Shown in pieces: positions 37,328-47,620 of a DNA stretch of 64,000 nt. A program made the position numbers and the translations under genes. Positions within the stretch are counted from its first letter, which is position 1; every line of letters begins with the position of its first letter. The notes beneath the pieces are model-generated. The model saw only the letters and a program-made list of their open reading frames with translations, ran no database searches and had not been told where the DNA came from. Source of the stretch: Rhodocollybia butyracea (taxonomy: Eukaryota > Basidiomycota > Agaricomycetes > Agaricales > Omphalotaceae). Location: NCBI GenBank assembly GCA_015501585.1, contig JADNRY010000113.1:62001-126000 (forward strand). The letters run 5' to 3'.

Positions 37328-37673
37328 TAAGGATGGACACGAGTCTGGATCCCGGTAACCCGGACCCGCCGCACAGGTACCTGGACCCAAAAAAACATGA
37401 CCTGTGACCTGACCCGGACCCGTGGGAAACAGGGACCTGGATCCGGCGGATCCAGGTCATACAGGTCTACCTGCAGGTACCTGGCAATATTTGTACTTAC
37501 AATGTACATATATAGTACATTACAAGGTCTGGAAATTCCCATGGGGTGACCTGCGACCTGACCCGGACCCGTGGGAATGGGTACCTGGATCCGCCGGATC
37601 CAGGTCAGACGGGTATTCCCACGGGTCAAACCCGCAAGTCACCTGTAAAGATCCGGACTCGTGTCCATCCTTA
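37328..37673. mobile_element. hAT-type MITE, GC-rich variant, 346 bp (TSD AAAGCTAA)
   Basis: Ends TAAGGATGGACACGAGTC / complement TAAGGATGGACACGAGTC; 8-bp duplication AAAGCTAA at 37320-37327 and 37674-37681. The interior is built from the same layout as the other two copies but with Gs and Cs (acctggatccggcggatcc, gacctgacccggacccgtgg), so it is a less decayed or separate subfamily. Confidence 0.8.
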
Positions 37674-37764
37674 AAAGCTAATAAGCGGGTTATCAAGTTC
37701 AAGAAGCACATTCTTCGTAATCCAAATGTTCGGAGAAAAAATCTGTTAAGACAGTCTCACAGCG

Positions 37765-37932
37765 AACAGCCCGAATCCTATTAGGCAGAGTCTCTGTGTA
37801 CCATTTTAGTGAGTTCAAGCCCCGGCGCAAGACAAACTCTCACCAGTCACACTGGTGCATACTCATAGTAGGTGTAAACACACCTAGTATTAGCAGGGTG
37901 CCTTCGATATCTTGGTATGAATGCAGATCCAT
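37765..37932 (-). pseudogene. Broken 5' copy of the gene at 40815-41665
   Basis: Minus-strand ATG at 37932 opens MDLHSYQDIEGT...TMSMHQCD, matching MDLPSYQDVKGT...SMSMHEGD of the gene at 41665. The following intron start (gtgagagtttgtctt) and part of exon 2 (ATTCGGGCT region) also match. The upstream 70-80 bp are similar as well. Homology ends near 37765, close to the MITE at 37328-37673. No open frame remains after exon 1. Confidence 0.6.
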
Positions 37933-38335
37933 TCTGGATTGAACTTTGGGAGAAAGAAGTGATTTAATTTACACCCCAAAGCGACTCCATGAGTTTAAGA
38001 TGACTGTCTTTACTGTTGTATCGAGCTGACTGCAGCTGGGTCACGGCTGAAGGCAGTCCCCTCCACCCTTGCAATTAAACCAACCATCGTTGGGGTGGGA
38101 GGATTTATTGCAACATATTGTTCTGTTGTGAGAGAAAAGACGGTACAATTTGTACCTGGACAAGTCGCAAACAGGAAACAGGCACCGTGTGTTAATAATC
38201 GGATTTGTAGCATAAGTCTCTTTTCGTTGATAGCCAGATTGGTTCTTATGAGCCACCCTCAGTAGCTCTGGAAGATTTTCTCCGGATTCTAGCATACAGC
38301 TGAGATAGAATTATCGAACTCATGGTGCAGTAGAG
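37933..38335. other. Duplicated promoter fragment and non-coding spacer
   Basis: 37933-38010 resembles the upstream region of the 41665 gene (41666-41740). 38010-38295 has a minus-strand ORF of no recognised family, probably chance. Confidence 0.45.
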
Positions 38336-39979
38336 TTAAGTAATTTTGAGATCCTTCAGAGCAAAAGTTATTGAATATTCGCCTTGCCCGACAAACTCCA
38401 CTCGCTCCCTATCCATTTTGATAGAATGTATGTAGCGAGCACCTGCCTTTTCCCATCGACCCGCAATTCGTCCTTGCTTGTCGTACGCAACAATGGTCAT
38501 ACCATACCGGTTGTCAATGTGACTCAGCGCTGAATACATAGGTCGATTAGCAGTATAGATAAAAAGCACTCTACATGGCTCACCCCAATACGTATGTGCC
38601 CCCCATTCGAGGACAGGGTATTTTTTCCAATCGCCATCGTTGGTGGTGTACTTCAAGTCCGATGGAGGAGGAGGTTGATCATTGGCATCTCGTGCGGTGA
38701 TGACTGGTGTGATTTCCACGATAAGTTCACGAAGGACCTGGCGCACGGTAGCATAGGCAGCGTCTCCAGGACCTTTGAACTTGCATATATCCGAATGATT
38801 GGCATTGACAGATGTTTTGCGCTCGCGGGCAACACCGAGAATTGCAGATTGCTCTTGAACTATCTGAACGAAGAAATTTCGAAGAATAAGGGTAGGTCGA
38901 AAAGGGTGTGCGTTGAACTCTCACCAACAGCTTGCGTTTGAGGGGCCAACGGCCTATCTTGGTCTCCTTCCCCTCAACGAATGTACAAATGACTGTATGA
39001 AGACTCTCAATAACCTGTCGGAAGTCGCCGGTGAGATCAAACAAGAAGAGCGAATTTGGATTCAACTCTCGGATGAGATCGCTTCGTGCATCAAGATTTA
39101 CCGCGTGTAGAAGATTAGTGAGAAACTCCGCGGTGCTGACCCCATTACCGCCTTGGTGTGGGGTACCAAAGAACATAACAGCGTGAATGGATTCAAGGAG
39201 GTCTTTGTAACGCATGTCAGCACGATTACTCCCCACAATCAGTGCCTATCGGGGGTCAGCTCAGCGCTGAGGATACTGAGGTGATACGCACCTGCTTGAG
39301 CACAAGCCCTCCCATCGAATGTGCCATGAGTACGAGTGGTTTGTGCCGGTACTATATCGCTGGTTGGTTTTACACATTCTACACACATCCTCAGTTTCAC
39401 ATACCCCTTCAGAGTCCCTCTCCTGTCTAAGTCTTTCTAGGAATGTCTCTGCGAATGTGCGCAGTCGCCCTGTCGACACATCCGAAATAACATTTGCATT
39501 GTAGCCATAGGTGAGGACACGGGCACCAGGAAAGTGCTCAGGAAGAGAATCACGAAGCCACATGAAACAGTCGTCGCTGCTGTGATACTGCCATGTGTCG
39601 AAAGCATGGCCGTTCAAGCCGTGTAATGCAACTATGCTAAAAGATACACAATAAGTAGCGTAAATCAAAAGCTGAATATACGAGTTTACTCAATCTTATC
39701 TCCATCGGATAGAGGGGTGAACCCTTCGAAAGTATCATCCAAAGTTACGTGTCGATCGTGCAGCAGTCGTTCTTGAGGAGTAAGTTTGAGTGCTCGACTT
39801 AGAATTTCTCCGGTTTCAAACGTCGCTGTGGCGATCTTTGACCCTTCGAGACCCGTTGCGAGAGAGATTCGACTCTGTCCAGGGGATGTGGCTAGTCCTT
39901 TGCCTTGTAAAAAGCCCACAAGTTCAATTTCGGTGGTAGCAGGGTCAAGATAGGTTATCCGGGCAGTGTAACGAGACAT
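38336..39979 (-). CDS. Alpha/beta-hydrolase lipase-like protein (SERAC1/DUF676 type)
   Basis: Five exons on the minus strand, introns 39637-39689, 39352-39404, 39246-39291 and 38864-38924, all GT-AG and in frame. Exon 1 is a short beta-like leader. Exon 2 opens the hydrolase core with VALHGLNGHAFDTW (oxyanion-type HGLxG). Exon 3 has the nucleophile elbow LMAHSMGGLVLKQ (HSMGG, Ser nucleophile). Exon 4 has FFGTPHQG, typical of this family. Exon 5 carries VNANHSDICKF, close to the L(N/D)ADHxxICKF motif of fungal SERAC1-like and NACHT-linked lipases, and a C-terminal region (RVLFIYTANRPMYSAL, YDKQGRIAGRWEKAG) that is not catalytic. Role inferred: esterase/lipase acting on lipids or signalling. 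Intact frame. Confidence 0.85.
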
Positions 39980-40814
39980 TGCAAAAGAACTACGGAAGGT
40001 GTACAGATCAGCGTTAATAGTCGCACGAATCGTCTTCCTTACTTGGGACCATGCTGCATGCCATCCTTCTTTCCGTCCTTATTCATCGATCTTATCGATC
40101 ATTCCATTGAAACGACTCAGATGGGAAGAGAGGTGCTGAGATAAAGGTCCCTAGCTAGAACAGATCCAGATTGTGCAGGTCTTGTGTGCGCTTGCTCGCA
40201 AAAATTCACCTACGAAGTTTTGCAGATATGAGCTTTATAATCTAACTGAGTGGCCTGTCCCCAGGCCAGTATAGGAGACTGAGAAGAGTGAGTGCAAGTG
40301 TTGTAGCTTTAGTAAGTGATACTAAGTATCAGAGTGCCAAGGCTAGAGGTAACTGTATGATATTTTTTTGAAGATCTACCACGGTATGGTGGCTTCTTGA
40401 GGGCCGGCAAGAGCGTTAGTATACTCCCGGTGTTGCCCTCAAGACTGGCGGTGAATGTAATACACTCCCTCCCTCCAAACCAGAGAACACAGGTCCATGG
40501 ATGGTGCGGAAAAGTAGTTTCGTCGAAGCCTCCAAAAGTGAGGGCGAGTGATGACAATCCAAGATAGCCCGGCATCTATGATCTTCGATTGTTTGGCGTG
40601 AAGGACTATCGGTACCCGCTGGTCGGAGTCACGTAGCTCGAGCGGAAAGGCAACAAAAAAAACCTGTTTATACCTGTATAGTATATACATTTATCAAGTC
40701 GTTGTCCATGATACAGGTATACTCGCCGATACAGAGAGATTGATTTCGGGAGGTTCACAAACTGAAGCAAAAGTGCAAAACTACAATGAGTCAATAGTCC
40801 TCGCTCTGACTACA
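39980..40814. other. Intergenic, no gene recognised
   Basis: Two overlapping minus-strand ORFs (40309-40575, 40439-40690) lack family features and conflict in frame. The lipase promoter lies at the left end. Confidence 0.4.
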
Positions 40815-41665
40815 TCTAAGTTCGACAACAATGCCAAGTATCCGGTACTTTCGTCGCAGCGCTGTCACTGGCAACCTGGGCCTTCTGATCGATGCTCCCG
40901 TACACGGTCCACCCATGCTGATTAAGGATACCCATAAGCTCCAGCAACATTTGCCTCACTCGCATTGTCTCGCCGCCATCGCATTCCATGGATAGCCGTG
41001 AAGCTTGAACTCATAACACCCATCGGAACCATGTTCTTGATGTGACTGCAAGTACTCGATTCGTGTTAGCATCTGCTTGGCCGATTCCAATAGATCAGGA
41101 GGGGCGTCAATAAAGCGTAGTCGGTCCCCATTGCTAAAAGCAATGCACATCCAGTCGCGATGCTGGAGAGCCGAAGTGGGTGTCTGGCGCGAGAAGATCA
41201 AAGTGTCGAGGGCTGTGGTGGTTTTGCTCACAGCTGTACTGTGAATCCAATCTTTCAGTAAAGCACTCGTATCAGTGATTTACTATGGCTGGCATACCTG
41301 ATATTCAGAACCCAACCCATGTTAAAGAGAGCCTCCAATAGCTTGCTCATAAGTCTCCGGGACACCATGGAGTCATCCCCCTTTATGACTGTAGGATACC
41401 AGGGATATTTATGAAGCTTGAATTCATGCGAGCCATGGTACTCTCTCTCGGATTGGAGCCCGTGAGTCCAGTGGCGACTTATAGCGTCTCGGACGACAGC
41501 TTGCTCGTCAAGCCCGAATCCCATTAGACGGAGCCTGTTTACCGTTAGAGAGTTCAAATCCTGGCAGAAAACAGACTCTCACCGGTCGCCTTCGTGCATA
41601 CTCATAGAAGCAAATACGACTGTCGGCGGGGTGCCTTTGACATCTTGGTATGAAGGTAGATCCAT
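40815..41665 (-). CDS. Hypothetical protein with a duplicated YEFKL-GYPW domain
   Basis: Three exons from the ATG at 41665: MDLPSYQDVKGTPP..., then an intron of about 22-25 nt with gtgagag...ccag ends (short; the border may differ), then DLNSLTVNRLRLMGFG, HEFKLHKYPWYPTV, SKLLEALFNMGWVLN, an intron of 57 nt near 41255-41310, and LIFSRQTP, WMCIAFSNGDRLRFIDAP, YEFKLHGYPWNAM, RQMLLELMGILNQHGWTVYGS, VPDTWHCCRT. The segment (Y/H)EFKLxxYPW ... L(L/E)xL...GW occurs twice, so it is a tandem domain. I have seen this layout in agaricomycete proteins of unknown function. Reading through 40971-40978 needs one extra base (C run; G run on the coding strand). Confidence 0.65.
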
Positions 41666-42785
41666 GCTCGCTACCCTCTAGTTGAGAAAGAACGAAGTGG
41701 TTTTGACTAGCGCGCGCCTCTAAGTATTTAAGACTTGTGGGTTACCGTCATAGCCGTACATCTACAGCTATATGAGTATCCACACAGTATCCACCTGGCT
41801 GCGTGTGGCAGTACTCCTCCCGAGCCTCGCTCCGTTCCTGCACCCTTCTGCCTTCGTTAAATCTTTAAATTTTCTTCTACTTCAAGTCTCCGAGCGCGTG
41901 AACAGTTTGGGTGAAACATTGAAAGGTTTGGTTTTTCAGCGCTTATTAGCTCGCCCGTGACTCATGGGAATGTGACTTGGTCTCTCAACTGAGGCTCAAC
42001 CTCGTCCTCACAAGTCCTCAAGGACACTTACAGAACTGTTGCAGACATCCAAAGACGTCGTTAATCAGCGCAATTGCCTTGGAGCAACTTGAATAGTTGA
42101 CGTGCCAAGAATGTTTCAACGGCGATTCGGCTACGGCGAAACAGCAAGAAATTCAGTCGGATTTCCTTTTGTCTCCACCACCACCGCAAATCATGATGGA
42201 AAAGACATGGGAGTGGGAGGGCATGGGCTAACCAAAATGATAACGATCTACACTACTTTCAAAGTAGATGCTCTTTGCTTTAGACTCCTCTCCGAAAATC
42301 AAGGACACTCGCGTTGCTCTGAATGGAGGTACTCACTGGTACTCAGCTATCCCGTCATTCTCAATTGAGTATTCATATATCCCATCACACACATGCACTC
42401 TTCAAACTCTACAGTCATCCCTCAACTTTCAGAGATCGGTCTCACTTCAAGTTCGTTAATAGATTGCGGGAATACACTCAGGCTCAAGCTTCAGGACACA
42501 TTACATTACAAGCCCGAAAATATCGCTGTTGTGGAAGATAAGAATGAGTCTCCCCCTCGCCGCTCAACTATCAAACCAACGATAAATCTCATCAAGACAG
42601 AGTGAAACCGATCTTCTTATCTGTACAGCTGCTGCTCATCCTTTTTATCGATTCAGCGTGAGATGGGACCAAACAAAAATCATATTGGAAGCCTACAGAC
42701 CCACGAATGTGGGCCTAGTTGTAGGTTGATCATACTCAATACTAGTAGTACAGAATTCAATATGCCGAAGACTCGAAGCAGAAAA
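41666..42785. other. Intergenic, no gene recognised
   Basis: Plus-strand ORFs at 41772, 42102 and 42393 were read through; none has a domain, and none ends in CaaX as a pheromone precursor would. The promoter of the 41665 gene is at the left. Confidence 0.4.
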
Positions 42786-43382
42786 TCAAGCACGGTTACA
42801 ACAAGCAAGCACCTGAAACCTTCCTCCACTTCCTCCTGTGTTGCAGCTTTGATCGTTAGTCGGACTGCACGTCCAATGCTGTCCAATTGTGTCTACAGCT
42901 GAAATCGGTCTGGAAAGTAATTTAAATATCAATGAAGTCGCGCGCGACAAGTAAACGAAACGAAACGAAACGCACTCGTGGTTCGAATTACAGGTGATGG
43001 AGGCCCCGTTGGGCCACCCACTGTGGTTACACATCTGGTTCTCATTCTGAGTACTCGTGCTCTGAGCGATGAGAGCACAGTTGGTGGTCATCTCAAAACC
43101 ACTGTATACGTTGAACGACCCCGAGGGCCCGGTGAATTGCTGAAACTGTACGCGATCGAGGACGTTGGTAGGCTTCAGTGGAATATCAGAGTAAACGCTT
43201 ACGAATGCAGTTCCTACCGCTGCAACAAAATGAGGTCAGTCGACAATGGAAACCAGGAAGCTGAAGGCACACCTACCCATTTGACCGCTGGCACATACAG
43301 CAGAAACGCCGTGGAATTGTGCAACGAGGACGGAGCTGGTCACCAGCAAGAATTTCGAGAGTCGAGAGAAAGCTGTCATCAT
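42786..43382 (-). CDS. Small secreted cysteine-containing protein
   Basis: Starts at 43382 with a signal peptide (MMTAFSRLSKFLLVTSSVLV, then AQFHGVSA, cleavage likely after VSA). Introns 43220-43276 and 42899-42991, both GT-AG. The mature protein is about 120 residues: VGTAFVSVYSDIPLKPTN, FEMTTNCALIAQSTS, QMCNHSGWPN, HWTCSPTNDQSCN and a final ACCNRA. It has seven or so Cys including a CC pair near the end; spacing does not match the eight-Cys hydrophobin pattern. Secreted, possibly an effector-like or cell-wall protein; function unknown. A plus-strand ORF over the same DNA (42978-43418) is a shadow. Confidence 0.65.
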
Positions 43383-44464
43383 CGTGGGCGATTGAGATTA
43401 CAAACCTGGTTAAGATGAGGTGAGTGAGGATGAAGCAGGATGAAATTGAAGCTTTTATAGTCCCAGCCTATGCCTGAGGTCAAATGGATAGGTTAACCAA
43501 AGACTCTACAAAATGGCCTTGGCAGTTGGCGTGGCGGCGGGCTTATAGTACTTCACCGACTTAGCAAATGTAGGGCATCGGGTCGGAGCACGCTGTTATT
43601 CGTTCACCGCTACAATGGGCTTGTCGTATATTGAGGATAGCCCAAAAATTCCTCATTCTAGTGAAGAAAACGAATTTGCCAGTGTTATAGAATTTTAGCA
43701 GTAGACACTGGATGTACAAGGCCTAAGCTACCCAATATAGCAAAGCCCCAGCCTATGCTTACCGAGATGTACCTAAATCAAGAGGAGATTTTCCTTGGCT
43801 TCTCTAGAGAGAGCACCAAGACCAGTAGTGTCGGGAAGTTCAATGTAAGTAGCTAGCAGTTGAATTGTTGTTGGGCTCACGACCTCCTATTATGCCCGCG
43901 CATCACCCAGCGTGCGGCGGATCCCGAACAATCTTACGAGTCGACACAACTCTACTTTGGCCAAAGAAGAGAGGAGGATGACCCGCCTGAATAGTTCGCT
44001 CAAGAGCGGAAACCACCTCGCACGTTTCCCACGCAGGCAGCTCAAATTCGGGCATCAATTTTCGATTTTTGAATAAACACAGCCACAACATGGACTTCCC
44101 AAATAGGATATGCCTTTTACTTGCCATTCTTGGATAAGTACACCCTGTCATTTCCTAATACGAGCATTAGTTTGTATTCAAACAAGACAAAGTACTCATC
44201 GTGACACCTTTTCCTCGTTATATTCATTTCGACCGTAAGTGCACCTTGTTCTCGAAAATAGTTACTAACTTGTATATTCGACAGATGAGAAGGTGTATGG
44301 TGTACACCCGTGCTTGTAAACGGGGCAGGAAGTGTCCTTGTACTCTCAAGCCATATATGCTATAAATCACTTATCACTTCGTTTCTCGCTAACTGTATTT
44401 CTCTAGTACTGGGGAGAGTGCTACACCTCCATTAACATTCTCATCTCGACCTCTTCGTTCAATC
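43383..44464. other. Upstream region of the first STE3 gene
   Basis: The minus-strand ORF at 43903-44151 (82 aa) has no recognised features and ends PPHAG, not CaaX. I searched this stretch on both strands for short ORFs ending Cys-aliphatic-aliphatic-X before a stop and found none. Confidence 0.45.
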
Positions 44465-46424
44465 ATGAGTGCTTTGCCCGTCGTTTCTTTTCTTTCTGTA
44501 GTCTCCCTTGGGGCTCTTGCAGCCGGGCCACGTATTCGATCTGATGTTGCTCAGCTTGCACTTGTTCTCTGGCTTCTGGTGTGCAATCTCATTCAAGGAA
44601 TTGACAGCCTGATTTGGGCTGGTAATACCGATATACATGTTCCTCGCTGGTGCGATCTGGGTCAGTATATCTTTTTAGTGTATGTACAAGAGCCAAGCCT
44701 GATTTCTTTTCGTAGTGACCAAGATATTGTTGGGGCTTATGGTTGCCATTCCCGGTGCATGTATTTGCATAGCTATCAAGCTAGCGCGTATCCATCAGGA
44801 CGAAAAGCGCAAAGCCTCCATGAAATGGGTACCATATGCTATCGACGGTCTGTTCTGCCTTGGTGTTCCCGTGGCTTATATGTGTCTGCGTAAGTTGGGC
44901 TCTCAAAAGGGCGAGTTGGAGTGACGCTAATCGATACATCTTAGATTTCATTGTTCAGGACCACAGGTTCAACATCGCAGAAAACTTTGGCTGCAGCGCT
45001 TCTATCTATCCGACTAACGAAGCCCTGGCTCTAATGCTAGTCCCTCCCATGCTTCTTGGCTCGGCGGCCTTCTTCATTTGCAGTCAGTTTCAATTTCTCT
45101 ATCAACCTAGGCAGACTTTTGAACCAATTCCATTTGTTCTAGCCCGAGCCTTCCACAACTTCTCTCGTAGCCTCCAAAGTTTTGATGCGCACAGATCAGC
45201 TAGCACCAGGTCATCCTACCCGGACTTCTCTCGTCGTGTATCGATGGTGATGATCTTTGCAAGTGTTACGGCAATTATAACTATGTTCGGGATCTTTGTC
45301 CGCTCTGACATCGTTCCTTGGGATGATGTTCACAGGGACCTGACTGTCATTGCTATACTCAAATCCGACGTTGACCTTGTTCCTGTCGAGTTTGCATGGT
45401 GGACCGTCAATTCGCTCTCCTGGCTCTACATTGCACTCTCTCTAGCTATGGGAGAGGACATCAGAGATGCCGTGAAGAAATTTCCCAACTATGTTGCCAG
45501 TCTGGTAAAGCGGTTCAAGAGCATCGAGCCACGCCTACCGCGTCAACCGGTTCTTCCTGTACAGTGAGCTTGTTTTTTTTCTCATCTGTATACTTTGACT
45601 CTGAATTAATCCTCAGTAGGAAGCGCACTACAGGGCCAGCGCCGTCGTCGATGATAGTCGAACCTGATGAGAGTCTGGTTTCTGGATGGGACGATATCAT
45701 TGACTTGAAGACTACGCGTCAGGCTTCTAAATCCCCCTCGCCTTCCAGAACACGTTCTCCGACTTCTACTCTACGTTCCATAACGACCTCTCCTGTAAAC
45801 CTGCCACTATCTCAGCTGTCTTCTCCATCTTCTGCTAGATCTTGGAAGACATCCGATGAGGAGACTGTGCATCTGCATTCTTCTGTTTCTAGCTCAAACT
45901 CGGGTCGATTTCCTGACGCGACTTGTGGAGATGACCCTTTCGCTGCCTCTACGACAGAATATCTCCACTCCCCCACAGCTCACTCCCTCGGCCTCCAGTC
46001 ACCTATCGTTTCTCATGAGATGTGTGACTCTCCGACTAAAGCGGGATCCCCTTCTAAGCCTGTAAAGCTTAGCGTGCCTCAGACTGTTCCAGACGACGTA
46101 CAGTCGACCATCTCTTCCATTTTTGACGCTCCATGGCCCCAGCCCCCGTGTACCCCACCACCCTTTACTTCTCGGGTTGGTCACGAGTCCCCGGCTGTCT
46201 CAGATACGATATACGGGCAGCACGACGGACCTTTTGAGACCGTTAGAAATTATGCTCTTCCGTTCCAGGGACCCAGTATCCGTCCTATCCCAGTGGGTAA
46301 GGACATAGCCCGAACGGGTTCACCTACGCTGGGGAAAGCTAGAAAGTACCTTCGAAGGGATGGCGGCATCCACTCACCTCCGAATGAAGTTGTGTATGTG
46401 ACCGTCGTCAAACAAACCGTTTAA
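44465..46424 (+). CDS. STE3: STE3-type mating pheromone receptor 1 (long C-tail)
   Basis: Five exons; introns 44661-44715, 44890-44944, 45083-45142 and 45564-45616, all in frame. STE3 landmarks in order: TM1 from the N-terminus (VVSFLSVVSLGALAAGP), TM2 with LVLWLLVCNLIQGIDSLIWAGN, then RWCDLVTKILLGLMVAIPG (TM3), MKWVPYAIDGLFCLGVPVAYM (TM4), HFIVQDHRFNIAENFGCSAS (the conserved (V/I)QxHRF(D/N)I...GC loop), a fifth helix, MVMIFASVTAIITMFGIFV (TM6) and a last helix in SLSWLYIALSLAMG. The cytoplasmic tail is long (about 280 residues), Ser/Pro-rich. Such G-protein-coupled receptors sense farnesylated peptide pheromones and define the B (P/R) mating-type locus. The second receptor lies 1.2 kb downstream, same strand. 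Confidence 0.92.
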
Positions 46425-47620
46425 TTCTATTTTCTTTCCTTTACATACATTTCAACTGTATTTTATACTAGGTGTCATCTCCATGCTTTCCTTGTAGCTC
46501 TACACTCTTTTTGTACATGTAGCATATTTTCATAGACTATGAATATCATAATCGAAAATCAAGTTGCTGTTGCTGTGAACAAACTCTAAAAAGAGTCAGA
46601 CAAAAGAAAAGGCGCGCGCTCACACGAAAAGAACAATAAGCGTTTGCGCTATAAAGTGATGATACAGCGCCTCTTCTTTCTGAATCTTTCCGTCCTTCAT
46701 CTTTCCACCTTTCTTCCTTCCAGAATCCACTGGCTGTATAGCTGTACTCTCCTCGAAACGTATACGGGAGCATAATTCAACGCGTCGAATAATTTTTATC
46801 ACTCAGTTACATCCGTGGTCCAGACATTCCGCCACCTCCGCCACAATTCTTTGTATTTTCAGCATGGGTCTTATATTCTGGCACAAGGGCAATCTGAAGC
46901 GACGAACAAGCTAGTATCCTAGGTGAGGACTCTGTTTGTCCTGGGTATTGTACCTTAACAAGCGGTACTCTTCATGTAGAACAAGGGTCGTTGCTATTGA
47001 ACATTGCTTCCCGATCTGTCAGCGTGATTTTGCCATGGTTTTTTGCTCTTCAACCAGTTGGCCTATCACGTTAACAGCGTACACTATCGCTGTTCGGTTC
47101 CTTTCGGTCCTCATCCCGTTTCCCATACAACCCGGGAACTCCTTTACTAGATATATCAAGCCTTACGGCATAGTCTTTTTCTTTCTTTTGGGGAGAACCT
47201 GCTGCAATGGAGGAATGAAGGCCGAGCCTATTGGTTGAGGCCGGTGGGGTACGTACAGTGCTTTGATTTTCAATTTTTGCTTCGAGTCAGCATGGTCATT
47301 TCGCACCATAATTTCTCTCGGATGTTCCACGAAAAATAATACTCTCACCCTGTGACACTTGGAACAAACTTGCATCCAAACTTGGACATGCTCAATAAAG
47401 TACCGTCCAAACTTGGACGTGCTCAATATAGTATCATCAAATGAACCGCCCAATCTGGGCTCATCATCTTTTTCCGCCGTAAAGTACAAAGGAATGGCCA
47501 AAAATTGTAACATGGAAACTTGGGCTTTTGCTCTTAAAGCCCGAGGTTATTCGAATTTACTGATCCATTCGTTGAATTTCGCCTTTTGTACACTTTGCGG
47601 CCGCCCTCCAGTACTGCAAG
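46425..47620. other. Spacer between the two receptor genes
   Basis: No confident gene. A minus-strand stretch ending at about 46810 reads PEYKTHAENTKNCGGGGG to MSGPRM-stop behind an acceptor-like ttcgcttcag, and might be a last exon, but no first exon was found. The ORFs 46936-47238 (+) and 47163-47513 (-) have no features. No CaaX-ended peptide seen. A tandem repeat at 47375-47434 is listed separately. Confidence 0.4.
47375..47434. repeat. Two 29-bp tandem repeats upstream of receptor 2
   Basis: Two nearly identical units, tccaaacttggac(a/g)tgctcaata(a/t)agta, 31 bp apart and about 190-250 bp before the ATG of the second receptor. The position suggests a regulatory site, but no known factor motif was matched. 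Confidence 0.5.

Noticed and set aside
42480..42500. Minus-strand C-P-E-A-stop as a CaaX box
   Set aside because: Pro and Glu are not aliphatic, and no suitable short ORF leads into it.
42786..43382. Hydrophobin
   Set aside because: Secreted and cysteine-containing with a CC pair, but the number and spacing of Cys do not fit the C-CC-C-C-CC-C pattern.
42978..43418. Plus-strand 146-codon ORF
   Set aside because: It overlaps the minus-strand secreted protein, which has a signal peptide, two good introns and conserved-looking cysteines; the plus frame has none of these.
43903..44151. Possible pheromone precursor (82 aa, minus strand)
   Set aside because: Ends PPHAG, with no Cys at position -4, and no start motif typical of precursors.
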